A DNA stretch of 64,000 bases from Asterella californica (taxonomy: Eukaryota; Streptophyta; Marchantiopsida; Marchantiales; Aytoniaceae), in contig JAYKYS010000011.1 in NCBI GenBank assembly GCA_036924285.1, positions 3,348,001 to 3,412,000 of the forward strand. Reading direction: 5' to 3'. A program made the translations under genes and the position numbers. Numbering within the stretch: position 1 is the first letter of the stretch; each line of letters opens with the position of its first letter. Positions 1 through 12,740 of the stretch are shown here, in pieces. The notes under the pieces were generated by a model. It searched no databases and had not been told where the DNA came from. It saw only the letters and a list, made by a program, of their open reading frames with translations.

Positions 1-3000
1 TAACAGGAAATATTTTCCTTCTGCAGAATAGTGGCAGTGATTCATAATAATATTTTCTTCTTCTGACCAAGTCATATGACTTGCAAGAAAAGAACACTTC
101 AACAGGGGAAGTGTTCTCCAGAAATCTATGTAGGATGATCTCGTGACATCGTGAACAGTTAAAATGAGGTATCCCGTAAGACCATAATCGACGCTGTGCT
201 GCTTGTTCGGAGAAATGGAACAAACCTGTGATCCAGTAGTAACGATTAACAAATCTCTCGGTGAGTAGGCTCCCATATCTTCTGCTTTCACCTATGCAAT
301 GATGATCACGAATACGATTCTTTGAGCTCATTTCTCTTCTGGACAAATCACGGTGTCCTTTAGAAGATAAAACCCGTGATGCTATCACAGTAAGCAAAGC
401 TTCCGATCGATACCACCAAAATTGATGTTCAGACAACATCTTTCGACGCACAAAAGAATTTACTTCAAGGCAAAGCACATCCTTGTGAAGGCCAAATAGG
501 ATCTTGACAATCAAAGAATCGAATCAAAGACTAAAATCATCCACCGTTCACAGTTTTGTACTTACCAGAAGCGACGGATCAAATGGCGCCTGCCCATCTT
601 TCCAAGCAGCATCCAGGTACGTTTTAAGGGAAACGCCGATGAAGACCTGATCAGAAACAAACCAAAAATCGCAGCTCCTGATCAGTAAGACCAACTACTA
701 TTTCCACGCATGTTACCCCGTCGAAACTGAAGTTGCTACCAGGTTCGAACAGGTACACTACACAGAACACAATTTAGTCACACCGTTGATATGAATTAGC
801 ACTGGCCTTCACCTGTAAGTTTATGGGTAAATGTTGAAGGAATCCGGATGTCAAACCTTAACTCTCGTTTCATTAGAGACTTGCTTCTACTGATAAGAGA
901 TCATACCAGCTTTCGCCCTGTGGCTTCCGCAGCTGCCCTTACACTACCTAGTCGGTGTACATTGGAGGCAAACTGAGTGGTAATTACACGCCCTTTGGCG
1001 GCAGAAATGCGCTGCATCAACGCCTTGGCTACATCGGTCTCACTCGTCGTCCTTCCAGGTGACAAAACATTTGTCGAGTCGCTCATCATCTGTGATCAAG
1101 TTCAGAGTTAGGTGTGGGTGTGACTATCATATTCCCCGATTTTCCGTTCCGTATATGGTAATACATACTCAAGACAAATGAACCTATTCCTGCTACAATG
1201 AAAGAGCAAGGTGTCGGGTCCATGTTACACAAAGGCACTCTAGTCTCTAATTGTAGACATTTTCCAGGGTAAGAGAACCCACAAGGAAACAAAAGGATCA
1301 CAAACTTTAAGCTCCACGCGACGTCGTGTACCTGTCTAACATCATGAACTTTGTCCTTACCAGTGTAACACCCTCCTTCGCTAATTGCTCAAGGGCAGAT
1401 CGATCAAAGATCTTGCCATCAACAGGGGATTCATCAATCTACATCACAAAAATTGCAATGAGTAGCAATGCTTTATAAGAGAAATCTTTGAGATCAGAGC
1501 AAAATGTCGGAAGCCGAGGTGACCCAGTCTAACTGAGCTCTAGAGCGTGCAAAATTGTTTAAAACCCGAAAATTGTTCGAGCTAGCAGGACTACACTCTG
1601 CCTACCTTCCAGTCACCTGTATGGAAAATGGTACCGTCTTGACAGCGTAAAACCAAGCCACAGCAGTCAGGAATGGAGTGAGTAACGCGAACAGGTTCAA
1701 CTTCAAAAGGTCCCGCGTCAAATCTTCCTCGCATGTTGACTGTCCGACATCGTCCTTCGGAAGGTATATTGTGCTCCTTCAATCGTGCTTTGATGAGCTA
1801 TGCAGAACAACAGACACAACAGACACAAGCTTACTTCCTCCACAATCATACTTTTAGACCTTTAGCTGATAATCCTTGAAATTTCGCCCTTAAGCTCAAT
1901 TGGTTCCTTCACTTAATCTAACATCCAGTGCATTAACCCCATCAATAGCAACATGTACCTGCATGGTGAACCCCGTTGAATATATAGGAGTACTGGGATC
2001 CAACGCAGGAACAACCTGAACAGACAGCCCGAGCAGGTTGTAGATTGCTTAGAGCATTTAGAGGAAAGACTGGAGATGCACAACGGCTTGCATAGACTAA
2101 GACTCGTCCCCCATCCTATCGACTGGCTAAACTCGAAGATGAAGAAAATAAGCACAGTGCCGACCACGCTGTTAAGTTTACAAGACATCTGAGATAAATC
2201 CAGACTGCGCACCCAAGGCAAAGCACCGATGTGATCCTCATGGCCATGTGTAATGATAAGAGCCTCAATTTTGTGTGCCCAACGGCGAATGAAAGTCGTG
2301 TCGGGCAAAACTTTTTGAACTCCTAGCTCGTCGAAGCTGTAACAGGAGAAAGTCATCTTTTGGTCAGAAACTCTCAAGGATGCAGATCAGAACCATCATG
2401 GAGCGACCCAAAACTGGAAAACCTTGTCACAAACAACGAGCGTTTAAGACCAACACGCAGATGGAGACGTCATTAGAGATTAAATGCTGCCGATGGGCCA
2501 GCAGAATTTAACGAAAATGTGTGTATTCGTAAGAACTCTACGAATAATGCTTCGACTCGAGAAATGCCTAAATCCCTTCGAGATGCATGAAAAGCGCAAG
2601 CAGCACCGAGACACCACCGAACTGTGTCATTAACAGAAGTGAAGTTCCACTGAAAACCAACTGATGCATCCCCATTGTCGTTGACACTTTGAGTAAGACT
2701 GAAAGTGTACGTACTCTGGGAACATAAGACCAGCATCAATCATGATATACCGGTCATAGTTGCCTACGAGCATGCAGTTCATGCCTATTTCGCCGAGTCC
2801 TCCAATGGGGAGGATACGTAACGGTGGACCTTCTTTGCCTTCATGAAACGCTTTCATTTTCCTCTGCACAGCATCATCTCTGCTACGATTTGGTCCTTCC
2901 GTGTTACCCCTGTACCGCCTATTTTCCCTAGGAGCTTGCTTCGTGGCTGAAGCTCGAATTTTACTAAACCCATTTCTCTCCCTCCTTGATTCTAGAATTA

Positions 3001-3400
3001 TTTCGCTGAAGTGAATTCTTCCAACATTTCCCTGCGTGACAACCCTCTGGTGTGAAAAGCATTCAGAGATCACCAAGTAGCAAACGCTAGGATATATCAG
3101 ACAAGCGCTCTGTTCCTCATGATTCTTGTCACATTCAGACTACTAGAACTCTGAAGAGAAGCTTACCAAGTCGCCAGTTAAAAATGAGAGGAATGAGAAG
3201 GCAAAAATTACTCAGAGATGACATTCCTTTTGTGTTCCATGAATGTGCTTGATACTCTGGAAGGAAGAGACCGCTTGCAGGCTCTTCTCTGGAAGAAGAA
3301 AACTCACCAGAAAGCCCAGATGCGACGCAGAAACTGCGTGCGCCATGACCGGAGAAGCAGAATTGCATCCTAAGAATGTACTCCTGAGAGGAGCGCCCAT
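1..3400 (-). CDS. RNJ: Ribonuclease J, chloroplast type (partial, 3' end outside window)
   Basis: Metallo-beta-lactamase/beta-CASP ribonuclease; plant members act in chloroplast RNA processing and decay. Readable exons on the minus strand are about 3031 or 3046 to 2715, then 2336-2213, 2015-1959, 1797-1606, 1438-1361, 1089-907, 646-566 and 291-226. All have GT..AG borders and phases that agree. Motifs seen in order are the N-terminal GGLGEIGMN block, the metal-binding [12 protein letters not shown] motif (HxHxDH), HTGDWK, the SDSTN block, and a [10 protein letters not shown] block at the end of the visible part. The C-terminal domains lie beyond position 1. The first exon is uncertain. An ATG at 3400 opens a Ser/Ala-rich, transit-peptide-like stretch, and a second ATG lies at 3368 in another frame, but neither joins cleanly in frame to the 3031/3046 exon. 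Family identity is secure; the 5' end is not. Confidence 0.9.
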
Positions 3401-3825
3401 AACTCCTCCGCGACTGTCAGCAAGAGCTTGTCAAAGGCCCAAAACCCCAAAACCCCAACTCCACTCTCCTGAACAGATGCTCTGATTCTTTTGAATCCGT
3501 CTAGTAAGTACAGTCCTTGCGTGAATTGGTTGGGGCGGTAGAGGAGTCTTCCTTCGCACAGGAGGGAACTTCCTAGCTTTCAAGGATGCAGCGCCCATCC
3601 ATCCATCTGTATCGCTCAGCAGTCTGCAGTTGCTGAAGCGATGGATGGGCGCGGACGGTGAGATTTCGGTTCTGCCGAATCTAGACTACTTGGCACTCAT
3701 GCTCCTCTCCGCAACTCATACAAACATTATCCACTTTCAGATTCTTTGTGTTGAGTCGTGTCGTGACTTGTATACCTGCCCTAATTTCCTCCCTCTTGCT
3801 TTACGATAGTATAGGAGGAGTGGAG

Positions 3826-3864
3826 GAACATTATACAAATACAGAACATATTTGTATAATGTTC
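3826..3864. repeat. Perfect 16-bp hairpin
   Basis: Arms 3826-3841 and 3849-3864 are exact reverse complements around a 7-nt loop (cagaaca). No protein context. It could be a foldback remnant or a product of template switching. Confidence 0.8.
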
Positions 3865-4917
3865 TGATCCGTGCATGGTAGGTATCATTAGAAATGTCTC
3901 TTCAATAGTTTTTCAGTGACACAAAAAACACCAGATTTGGAGCAACGAGAATGATTCTACAGCCAGTTGAAACTTTTGGTGATTTTTGAGGATTTTTGCT
4001 CAAACTGTGCGAGCCCTCGCATAATTTCTGTACTTTTGGGTAGAGTTGGAGGTCAAGAGTCCAAATCTGTGCGAGTCCTTGCACTGTTTTCATTCTTGAT
4101 TCGGCCCAAAACTTCAAATGACAATAATTGTTTCTATGAGAATCAATTGGATGCAAGAGTGGTACTGTTGGAAAACAGTTGTCGGAAGCTTTCCAACAAG
4201 ATAAAGAACAACCAATATGGAGCAGCGGTGTGGATACTAGGGAGGTTTAAAGTTCAGTTCGGGTTTAGACTTAACACAAAACTGCACAAGCCCTCGCACA
4301 GTTTCGTCGTGTTGGGAAGAGTTTGGACAAAAATACTTCAGGCTGTCATAACTTCATCTGGGGAGGTCAGTTGGCAATTATCTGGGTACCCTCGGAATCA
4401 GATTTTTGCAAGGATCATGTTTGGCACTTCAGGTTTAGATTTTGGTAAATAGGTTTGAGGATTTTGAAGTTTGAAGACCTGGATTTAGAAGTGATTTATA
4501 AGTAATTTCTTCCTCGAGTATCAATAAAAGACATATTAACTTCCGTCAGATTAGGTTTCCGAGGACAACGCAGCTGTAGCATTAGATCATGGTTTTAAGG
4601 ATTTTTATTAAGACCAAAGACCATTGATTCTATTTGTAAGCTATGTGAATAATTTGCAGCAATAAAAAGTAGGATTTTGGATTGGAAGTTTGCGTTCGTA
4701 CATTGTCATTCGTGTTTCTCAACCTACGCGTTTTCCATAACCAAATACCTTGTGTATTCTTGAATACACTTTTTGCGCTTTACGATATGTTAATGCAATT
4801 CAAATTATTACACTAAATGTAGTTGCTAGTGTACTAGTGTCATTGAATACATCATGTAACAAACATTTTTATTAAGTATACAACTTTTGATTTACAACTT
4901 TACACCTCGCGTTCCTC

Positions 4918-4955
4918 TCATTTGACCACCTCTCAAAAGAGAGGTGGTCAAATGA
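4918..4955. repeat. Perfect 17-bp hairpin
   Basis: Arms 4918-4934 and 4939-4955 are exact reverse complements with an AAAA loop. It lies just downstream (in minus-strand sense) of the decayed gene at 5.0-6.7 kb, so it could sit in that locus's 3' region. Confidence 0.8.
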
Positions 4956-5049
4956 ACACCAGTTTTTATTGACCTACTACATATAAGTGGAGAGAGTTTC
5001 AATTGATCTTCAAAGATGATAGCAAAATGATGTGACGTCTTGCATCTGT

Positions 5050-6698
5050 TATCACACGGACCAACAGATAGTTTAGTCATGATGTGATGCTTCTCGTAAC
5101 ACTTGAGCATGTAACACGGGTGGATCTTGCTCACGCCTAGGATATCCTCGATTTAGATGCATCTTGTTGTATTCCCAACCTTCAGCTGGAATCATATTAG
5201 TGAAAAAATCACCACATAACTCCCGTGTGATCCAACCAAGAGCATAAATGTATGTCACTTCCGTGTAAGGTGTGATGATCAACTCATTATCGAGTCCTCT
5301 TGGTTGATGTCCCACTTTCATATGAACAAGCTTCGGTGTTAACCATGCATGAGGGTTATTCTCATCTATTGGATATCGAAAATCTTCAGATCCTCTAGCT
5401 CTTTTAAAATATTGTGCTAAACCGAAATATCCGATGCCGACAAAAACGAGCGAGCATGTGTAAGAATATCTATGTTGCTGAATAGTTCCACTATTATAAT
5501 CTCATCAAGAAAACTGTACAAACTACTGCATAGATAGATGTCACAATGCAACCACTCCTTCGAGTGCATGGATGTCAAGATGCTCCACAATGTACAAGTC
5601 ATCTCCAAATAGTGTTACTATAAATAGTAAGTAAAGTCAACTTCTTCGGCTCATATCTATCTATCATATCATCCATAACTCTTATACGCAGTATGCCTTT
5701 AGCTATCTCTGTGATATTTTTTATCCGGTGATAACTTTCCACGCGTAGCTCGTTCGTCGCTCATCCACTTCTCAGTATCCTTTCCGTTCCAAGAAGAAAA
5801 AATGAGGATGAGGTTCTCTTTGTCATATAAGGTTGCAACAGGTTGAACAATCTCAAGATGACTAATCGTGAATGCAGTCATCTCCTTCACTAACTCATTA
5901 ATGTCTTTTTGCTGAGATAAGTTTTTAAGTTTCTTGGCGACATAATCCACCACTGCTGCTGTTCCAAGTTGAGCCGCTAGTGCTGGATCTCTAATTCCAC
6001 GCTTGTACACATCACCATAATCCCTCCGTCAAGTGTTTAGTTTGATCGAGTCTCGTGATTGAATATATCGATGATATCCAACGTATTATATTGTCAGAAA
6101 TAGGTTCACACATCTTCATCTTGTAGCTGTAGGATTTATCGTCTTTGATCACATGGAGCTTTCCAGCGTCAAAACATCTTTGTCACTACGCCGCTCTTTC
6201 TCAAAATCTATCTTGAGATTTTTTTCTTCTTGAAAGTGGAATGAGAGTCCATGGTAACTCTGCAGTTTCTTGCGTCCAAGCTTTGAACTGCTTGCTTCTC
6301 AACCACTCATCGTATAACTCTAACCATTTGTAAGAAACATCATCCAACCATCGATCCAATCGAGATACCTCATCAGAAAATTGTTCCAGTTATGGACGTT
6401 CATGATTAGCACAAGTTATGGCGTCGACTCTTTGAACAAACCAGACGAACCAATAATGACAAAAGAGTTTAATCAAATCAGCACGAGATTTAGATTTTAC
6501 AGCTGAAAGTCGAATCTCTTTCTTACTCCTCGTAGTCTCTTCAGTCGCTGTTGTAGACTATGTTCTTCTCGTTTCTTCTCCACACTGCTTCTTCCTAGAC
6601 CCTTGACTCAGAGAAGTTTGCGTTCTTTGCTCATACTGCATATCCGACACCTCCTCTTCATCCTTGGGTTATTTCCTTTCTTTACTTGATGATGCCAT
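5050..6698 (-). pseudogene. Decayed unknown protein gene
   Basis: From an ATG at 6698 the minus strand reads a coding-like, charged protein frame beginning MASSSKERK. For the first ~450 bp this frame is broken only by in-frame TAA, TAG and TAA codons, at positions where Gln codons (CAA/CAG) would fit. Further down, open pieces in shifted frames continue the protein-like sequence: 6010-5699, rich in Lys/Glu, with a WNGKDTEKWMSDE stretch, and 5321-5073. Trp/Leu/Asp-rich segments such as DRWLDDVSYKWLELYDEWL look like a real folded protein. I do not recognise the family. The stop pattern fits C-to-T decay of a once-intact gene, either a host gene copy or an accessory gene of a transposon. Confidence 0.55.
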
Positions 6699-6699
6699 T

Positions 6700-9600
6700 A
6701 GATAGTTCTCGTCTCGAAATATCCTTATACAAACGTTATCTCTAACCACAACCACAAACCACAACTGACCAACACCAACTTAAACCTTCCATCAATGTAG
6801 TTGCTAAAATAAGAAATCGATCACCCTTGCACCATCTCTGTCGGTTTTCAATACATCATTAGTCCGATGGTCAGATCATCATAACTCAGATGAGAGTCGT
6901 GAGTGCAGCTCACGTAGCTAGCAATATAAAAAAATCACGATATCGTCCAACCGCACCACCTCTATCGATGCTCAATACACCACTAACCCGATGGTTAGAT
7001 CACCCTAGTCCAAATGAGGATCAGTCCACGTAACTAATAATATAATGAGGAAAATAAAATAAAAATGAATAATTCTCACAAGAAGAGAAATAATGAAGAA
7101 CTCATAAGTGATAAGGAAGAAAATGAAGAGAAAGAAGGAAAATGTGAAGAAGAGAAAGAATAACGGAGAGGAGAAGGTATATACAAGAAAATCTTAACTG
7201 CGTGCATGTGGGTCGGCGGATCTCCACCACCACGACGAACTACCAGCATGATTGTGTGGGTGTGGGTCGACGAGCCACTACAAACTTGACGGACCGTCAG
7301 CATGGTTGCATGGGTGTGGATCGATGAGTCGTAAGTATGATGACGTGAGGTGTGAGACATCGAGCCACCACCAGTGCGACGAATCATCAAAATGAGGAGG
7401 TCGTTGGAGACCGGATGGCGAGGAATGAGGGGTGACGACCTGCAACGAGAGGACGTTGACAATGTAGCAGTTTGCCGATAACTCTCGGCGGAGCACTACG
7501 TCGAGAGGGGACGATACGTCATGTATTGAATCTGATGGATGTGCAAGTCAGCAATTTTAATTGCCGGCTTGCACCCTACATTTGCCCATTGGCATGCTGA
7601 CACGACAATGATGCAGTCATCTTTGAAAAACCACCGTCAGTAAACCATTCAGTTTTTGACAGTATGAGTTACATTGTCAATTTCTGTTCATATTTAAAAA
7701 AACATAAAAAAACAAAAGTCTCAAATTATAGTAAGGTTGACTGAAATTTCATCGATATTACCACGACCAAAATTCCGTCACAAAATTCCAGAAAAATAAG
7801 GTTTGGTTTAGTGAATAAATTGAAAAACATCAAACTCGATCGTCATGAGTACAAAGACGGATAAGAATAATATAATACACTTAGTCCAACGATATTAATG
7901 TGAAATGCTGAATTCTTTGCAAGTGTCATGTGTACCTCCTCATAATAATCACTACAAATTGACTTTAAAGACAACAGAACTTGGTTGTGAGCAGAGAACC
8001 TTAATGATGTATCCATGACGATTATTCGCTTTTCACGATAATGTTGTGTCTTATACACATGCAATGGATAAACTTTGCAATCCATTGCATCAATGACGAG
8101 ATGCCTTAGAGCCAAATGTCAAATGAGAAAGCAAACCTTAAGAAATCCTGAATGTATGCTACAATTTGATGAACAATTCTTGAAGGCTTGAACTACCATG
8201 GTGAACAACATAAGAAATCAGTAACCAAAATAATATTTTATCCATTTTCATCTAAGAGATAAGACTTCAAGTGAGTGCTAGCATCGATGACAAGAACAAG
8301 CTCTTGAAAGACGTGAAGAAACTGCTAGAAACATCAAGATTGTTGTAACAAACATTGTCATTTTGTTTTGCACGAAAGATGTATCTGGAGAATATGCCAA
8401 GTATTTGGCTGTGGATTTCAAGTGTAAATTCAGAAAGACAAGCAACAACGTACAAGCTTAAATCGGTCCCAACAACTGAAGGCATTTACACTTTTCTGTT
8501 TTTTCTTATACATTTTATTTATATGCAGATTGCAACAGTTAGTGATCTTCACCTAAGTGCTATAAACTTGAATCTAATTCTTCCATTGCGTAGCCCTCAT
8601 AAAACTCTTCATAACATCTCTACAAGGAGTTATGTCACCTCGAACATTTTGGTCTTCCTCAAGATGATCCTTGTAACTTGAATTAAGTTACAATGATGAG
8701 TTGAAAAGAGTTTTTATTATTATTGAAAAGATCTTTCTAAAGACTTTCGTAACGACAAAACATGTTGATTTGGATGAGTAATGACATAACTACATCATTT
8801 TGAAGTTGACATGGTATTTTGTGTCGGGTTGACGATTTACACGAGACCTCTCACAAACTTTTAAAGACAGAATTTTCTAGAATAATTTTTGGGTGACCAT
8901 AACTTTGTGTAGAGATATCTGGTGGGTTCATGATATGGTTGGAGTTGATTTCTTCAATAATTTCAGTTGGATTTATTTGATTTGGGTTTTTTAGAAACTG
9001 GATGAATGGTTACCCGTGATAGCAACAAATATCATTGGACTCTAGACTTATTGTCCAATCTTTAACTTTTTTAAGTTTGCACAACACTATTTCTGATTTC
9101 TCCTTAGGTTGGTTTATATCAAAAGCGTTATCCTTATCAAACTGGATGCATCTCCATTTTACTATGGAGAGATCATATGTTCATATGCAATCAAAGTTTC
9201 AAACTCTTGTAGCTCTTTTTTTGTTGGCATTCAAGAAGTGATTTGACCTCTCAATTCTTCATTGCTTTCGAGATACGGAACGACCAAAAGGTTGTGATGA
9301 CGACGTGCTCGTAAAAAATGATCGTGTGTTCAGATTTGACTGCTGTCTCATTTAAGATGCAAGATGTTCAATGGTAGTGTCGAAACTATCATCAGTACCT
9401 ACCAATGCAATTAGGTATATAAATGTTTTACTTGTGTGAACTAGTTTCTCAAATTCTTCCATAAATTTTGATAAGCAACTTGCTCAATATATGGCAAAAT
9501 TAGATGTTGATGTCCAAGAAGACAATGATATACAATTATGCATGCCACCATAGCCAAATGAGCAAATCCATAAAAATATCCAAATCAAACCTAGTAAACA

Positions 9601-11500
9601 ATAAGACAATTGTGAGTGCCAACACACAATGATGAATCCAAAACTATGAGTATGAAAAATATGAGAACATGAAAAAAAGAGATACATCTTGTAGATGACA
9701 ACAACCAGTGACGAATCTAGAATCGATAATATGATGAAGAGATACATCCATTAAACGGTTGATCGTGTTGCACCCATTGAATTGGATGTACCCAAATGTG
9801 ATTAGTGCCACAAAGAGAGTTTCTGTTCCTTGGTTAGAAAATGACAACACTTACTATCAGAAGCACAGTATGACATCTAGGAGCACTTATCTTTAGTGCT
9901 TCTAGAATCAGCTGACAAAACCTTCAAAAAACCACTAAAAAAATGCTCGACGATTCAATTTCACAGTGGGATGATAGACTTAACATTTCACGAGCCTTGA
10001 CATGTCGAATATGGTGATCAAGTCCACGTCTAAACTAAAATAAATTGTAAATGTAATACAATGATGTATTCGATTTTTGACATAAAATCCTTCTTATGAA
10101 ACAAATAAGGTTTTTTTTTAACTGATTTTAATCTTTGATTGGATATTTTTGCAAAAAAATCTGTTAACGAATTAAAGTCTTTGCATATTAATAAAAATTA
10201 ATATACAAGAAAGTTAAGAGTTTCACACAGTATTTGGCAAATCAATTTGCTCATTCACGAAAGCATTGTGTTAAAACAGCTTGTTATTATAGAGTTATCA
10301 CTGTATCGCTATTATAGAGTTATACCCATTCTTGTCTAGTCATACATCTTGGTATTTATTTATAAAATTTATTGTCGTGATAACTATATTTTGTATTATC
10401 AATTGCCAAGAGTACATAATCTCTTCATGCAGATTATATAAACATTACAACCGAGAAATTTCTATGTGCCAAATAGAGGTGTGTGGATTGAATTGCTAGT
10501 ATGACATATCAGAATAGCTCTAATACTACGTAATATGATAATTATCAATGGCATCTTACTACCAGTATAAGCTAGTTACTTTCACATCGATCTTTTGGTA
10601 AAAAGTGACCAATGGCAGACTTTGAATAAAGCTAAGCTAGAAGAACAGCTGTTACACAAATTTTGACTTAAATCTACTTGACAATTATCCTTACTATATT
10701 CGTAAGACTTGACCCCACTCATTTTTAATTTTGCATTACTTTACCGCACCTATGACTGGTAAGAGCATGTCCAACAGGTCCAAATGATATGTCATCTGAA
10801 ACTGAACGTGCATGTCAGCAGTCAACCATATATATGCACAGAAAATTTAATAAAATGTCTTTAGAATAAATTATCATCCCATGTGAGCTCTTACTTGTCT
10901 TGTGCAATGCCTTCACATGGTAGCAAAACCTAATGAACTTGCTGTTAGTAGTCAAAAGTACGATCAAGTAATGCAAAGTTAAAGAAGATGAAGTCAAGAA
11001 AACATTTTGAATGAGGTTTCTCTCGTATGCATATTAATACATATTGGAGTTGCTGATGTTTAACCACTTGGAGTGAACACTTGGAGGCTATTGGAATATT
11101 AGAAACTGTTAAATAAATCAGGATTGGATTTATCTACAATCTGTGCTCCAAGGCTTCTCCTTCTCAAAGTTGATAGAGTAAGATGGTAACTGTTAATGGA
11201 AGAAATGGAAATAATAACAATAATAATGGAGGAAAATTCATATATTTCCAAAAAGTTAATATACACAAACCCCAATTCCACTATAAAAACCCACAACCCA
11301 CTCATTTCTTAAAGTCACGATCGCGGAGCAGAGAAATTTTGTCCACCATTAGCTTGCTTTTGATCATAGAGTTCTCATTCTGTTATAAATAAAAAGTAAA
11401 GATAAAGTTAAATGCTATCCATAACCTGTACACTTTGTGATTTGTTTCAGTTCAAAATAGTTAAAAAAGACTGAGATCTATATAGTTAAAAGCTATATAG
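6700..11500. other. Intergenic, no gene recognised
   Basis: AT-rich DNA without a convincing exon. The 7.2-7.45 kb part is G-rich and repetitive (annotated separately). A 10-bp hairpin sits at 11476-11502 (atctatatag / ctatatagat, 7-nt loop). The short frames at 7.8-9.9 kb show no domain and no codon-level signal. Confidence 0.4.
7195..7455. repeat. Degenerate G-rich minisatellite-like tract
   Basis: Loosely repeated GTGGGT/GACGA/GACGGACCGTCA words in a GC-rich island inside AT-rich DNA. The reverse strand reads as low-complexity Ser/Thr/His repeats, which is a product of the repeat rather than a gene. Similar words, including GACGGACCGTCA, reappear at 20.9-21.4 kb. Confidence 0.4.
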
Positions 11501-11991
11501 ATTCTTGGAGTTAGTGAGAGGAGCAGAAATTGACAAGCTGGAAGAGCGCGGACTGAAAATACTCGTCGTCGATAGGATGCGGACGGGAGATGTGGCGGCG
11601 GTGATTTTATGTCCTTCCAGCTTGGGAGTTAAGGCTACCTCTCTTAGTGCGTCGTCATCTTTGCACTCTCTTTATCGTGTTTTACCATCATGCTCGGGGC
11701 TGGTATTTGATGAGTGGCGAGACCACGGTGTCAGAGATTCAGTACTAGCGCAGCTGCTTGCTGTCAACTGCCTACTATCCGCTCGTGTTGGTCTTGCAGT
11801 TTTGCGGCTGGGTTTATTCTCTTTCTATTTCTTTCATTTGGCGGTTTGCTTCTTTGGTTTCGCTGTGTAACAATCTGGAAATGGTTCAATATCCGTTCGA
11901 TTTGCTCTTGGACTCTCTTTGTATTTCTTTGACTTCGCGGTTTCATTCTTTATCTTTCGCTCTTCTCTTCTTTCGGCTGTCGCAGATGCTA

Positions 11992-12256
11992 CTCCTATCG
12001 TCGATCTCGCTAACAATGTGCGCTAAACTGACAAATCACTTTTCTGCCTTCCTTTCGAGTTTCTACTTATTTCTCCTCTGACAGGTTTTGCTGTCGAGAA
12101 CTATCAGTTGAAAACTGACAGTTCTTTTTTCTGTCTTTTGCTGTTGTCTTCTTTCATTGCGGTGCCATCTTCATCGCTGCTGCCCTGAGAGAGTGGCGGT
12201 TTGCGTCGTTGGTAACTCCTATCGCCGCTATCGCTAACTATGTGCGCTAAACTGAT
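11992..12256 (+). repeat. Direct repeat of a 41-bp sequence upstream of the Rep-like pseudogene
   Basis: Positions 11992-12032 and 12216-12256 match over about 41 bp with only a few differences. Both start with actcctatcg and end with atgtgcgctaaactga. They lie in a pyrimidine-rich leader before the HUH-motif frame and may be part of that element's 5' non-coding region. Confidence 0.6.
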
Positions 12257-12740
12257 TTTTGGTTGTCTGTCTCTATTTCGAGGTTCTGTTTTTTTTCCGT
12301 ATGTCTATTTGACTTCTTTCGGAGTTGTACCTGCCGTTCTTCTGGCCGTAGTAGAGGTGGGCAATCCGAAAGCCGAGAGGAGAAGTAAACCGCGCTACCG
12401 CACATCTTGCTTCTGCTCTCATTATCTCACGGTTTCGTTCTCTCTTTCGATGACAATCGAGGCTCATAAAATAGCAAGATGTAATAGCGACGGATGAGTT
12501 TGATGTACATCACCATGCTGACATTGCTGTGATAGGAAGGCGAGTCTGAGTCCATACTTCGACTTGTGAACTATCCAATTTAAGTACTTCATTTCTTGCC
12601 CAAGTGAGACACATGTTTTTATTCTCGCTTGAGAACTGGTACACGAACTTTCTACTTTGTGTTACTCATTGCTGTATTTGTTGTCCTCTTTTTGATGCCG
12701 CTTTCATTCTATGATGAGATGATTACTCTTCGGGGAGGCC

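Larger units (their letters stand above)
3401..5050. other. Intergenic, no gene recognised
   Basis: No exon-like frame with recognisable domains is seen. The segment probably holds the RNase J promoter near 3.4-3.8 kb. It also has two near-perfect hairpins, annotated separately, and a 4.0-4.4 kb stretch with recurring 'gcacaagccctcgcacagtt'-type motifs. Those motifs recur in diverged form near 18.6-18.9 kb, which suggests an old dispersed repeat. The long plus-strand frame at 3967-4452 coincides with that repeat and shows no domain. Confidence 0.4.

Noticed and set aside
2213..2260. Extension of RNase J past ALPW as coding
   Set aside because: The GTGCGC donor after TGG joins exactly to the [12 protein letters not shown] exon, as the family sequence requires.
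7076..7496. Ser/Thr/His-rich minus-strand frames
   Set aside because: They are the translation of a G-rich degenerate repeat.
11505..12081. Phe/Leu-rich plus-strand frames before the Rep-like gene
   Set aside because: T/C-rich sequence gives such frames by composition; no domain, and overlapping frames are equally open.
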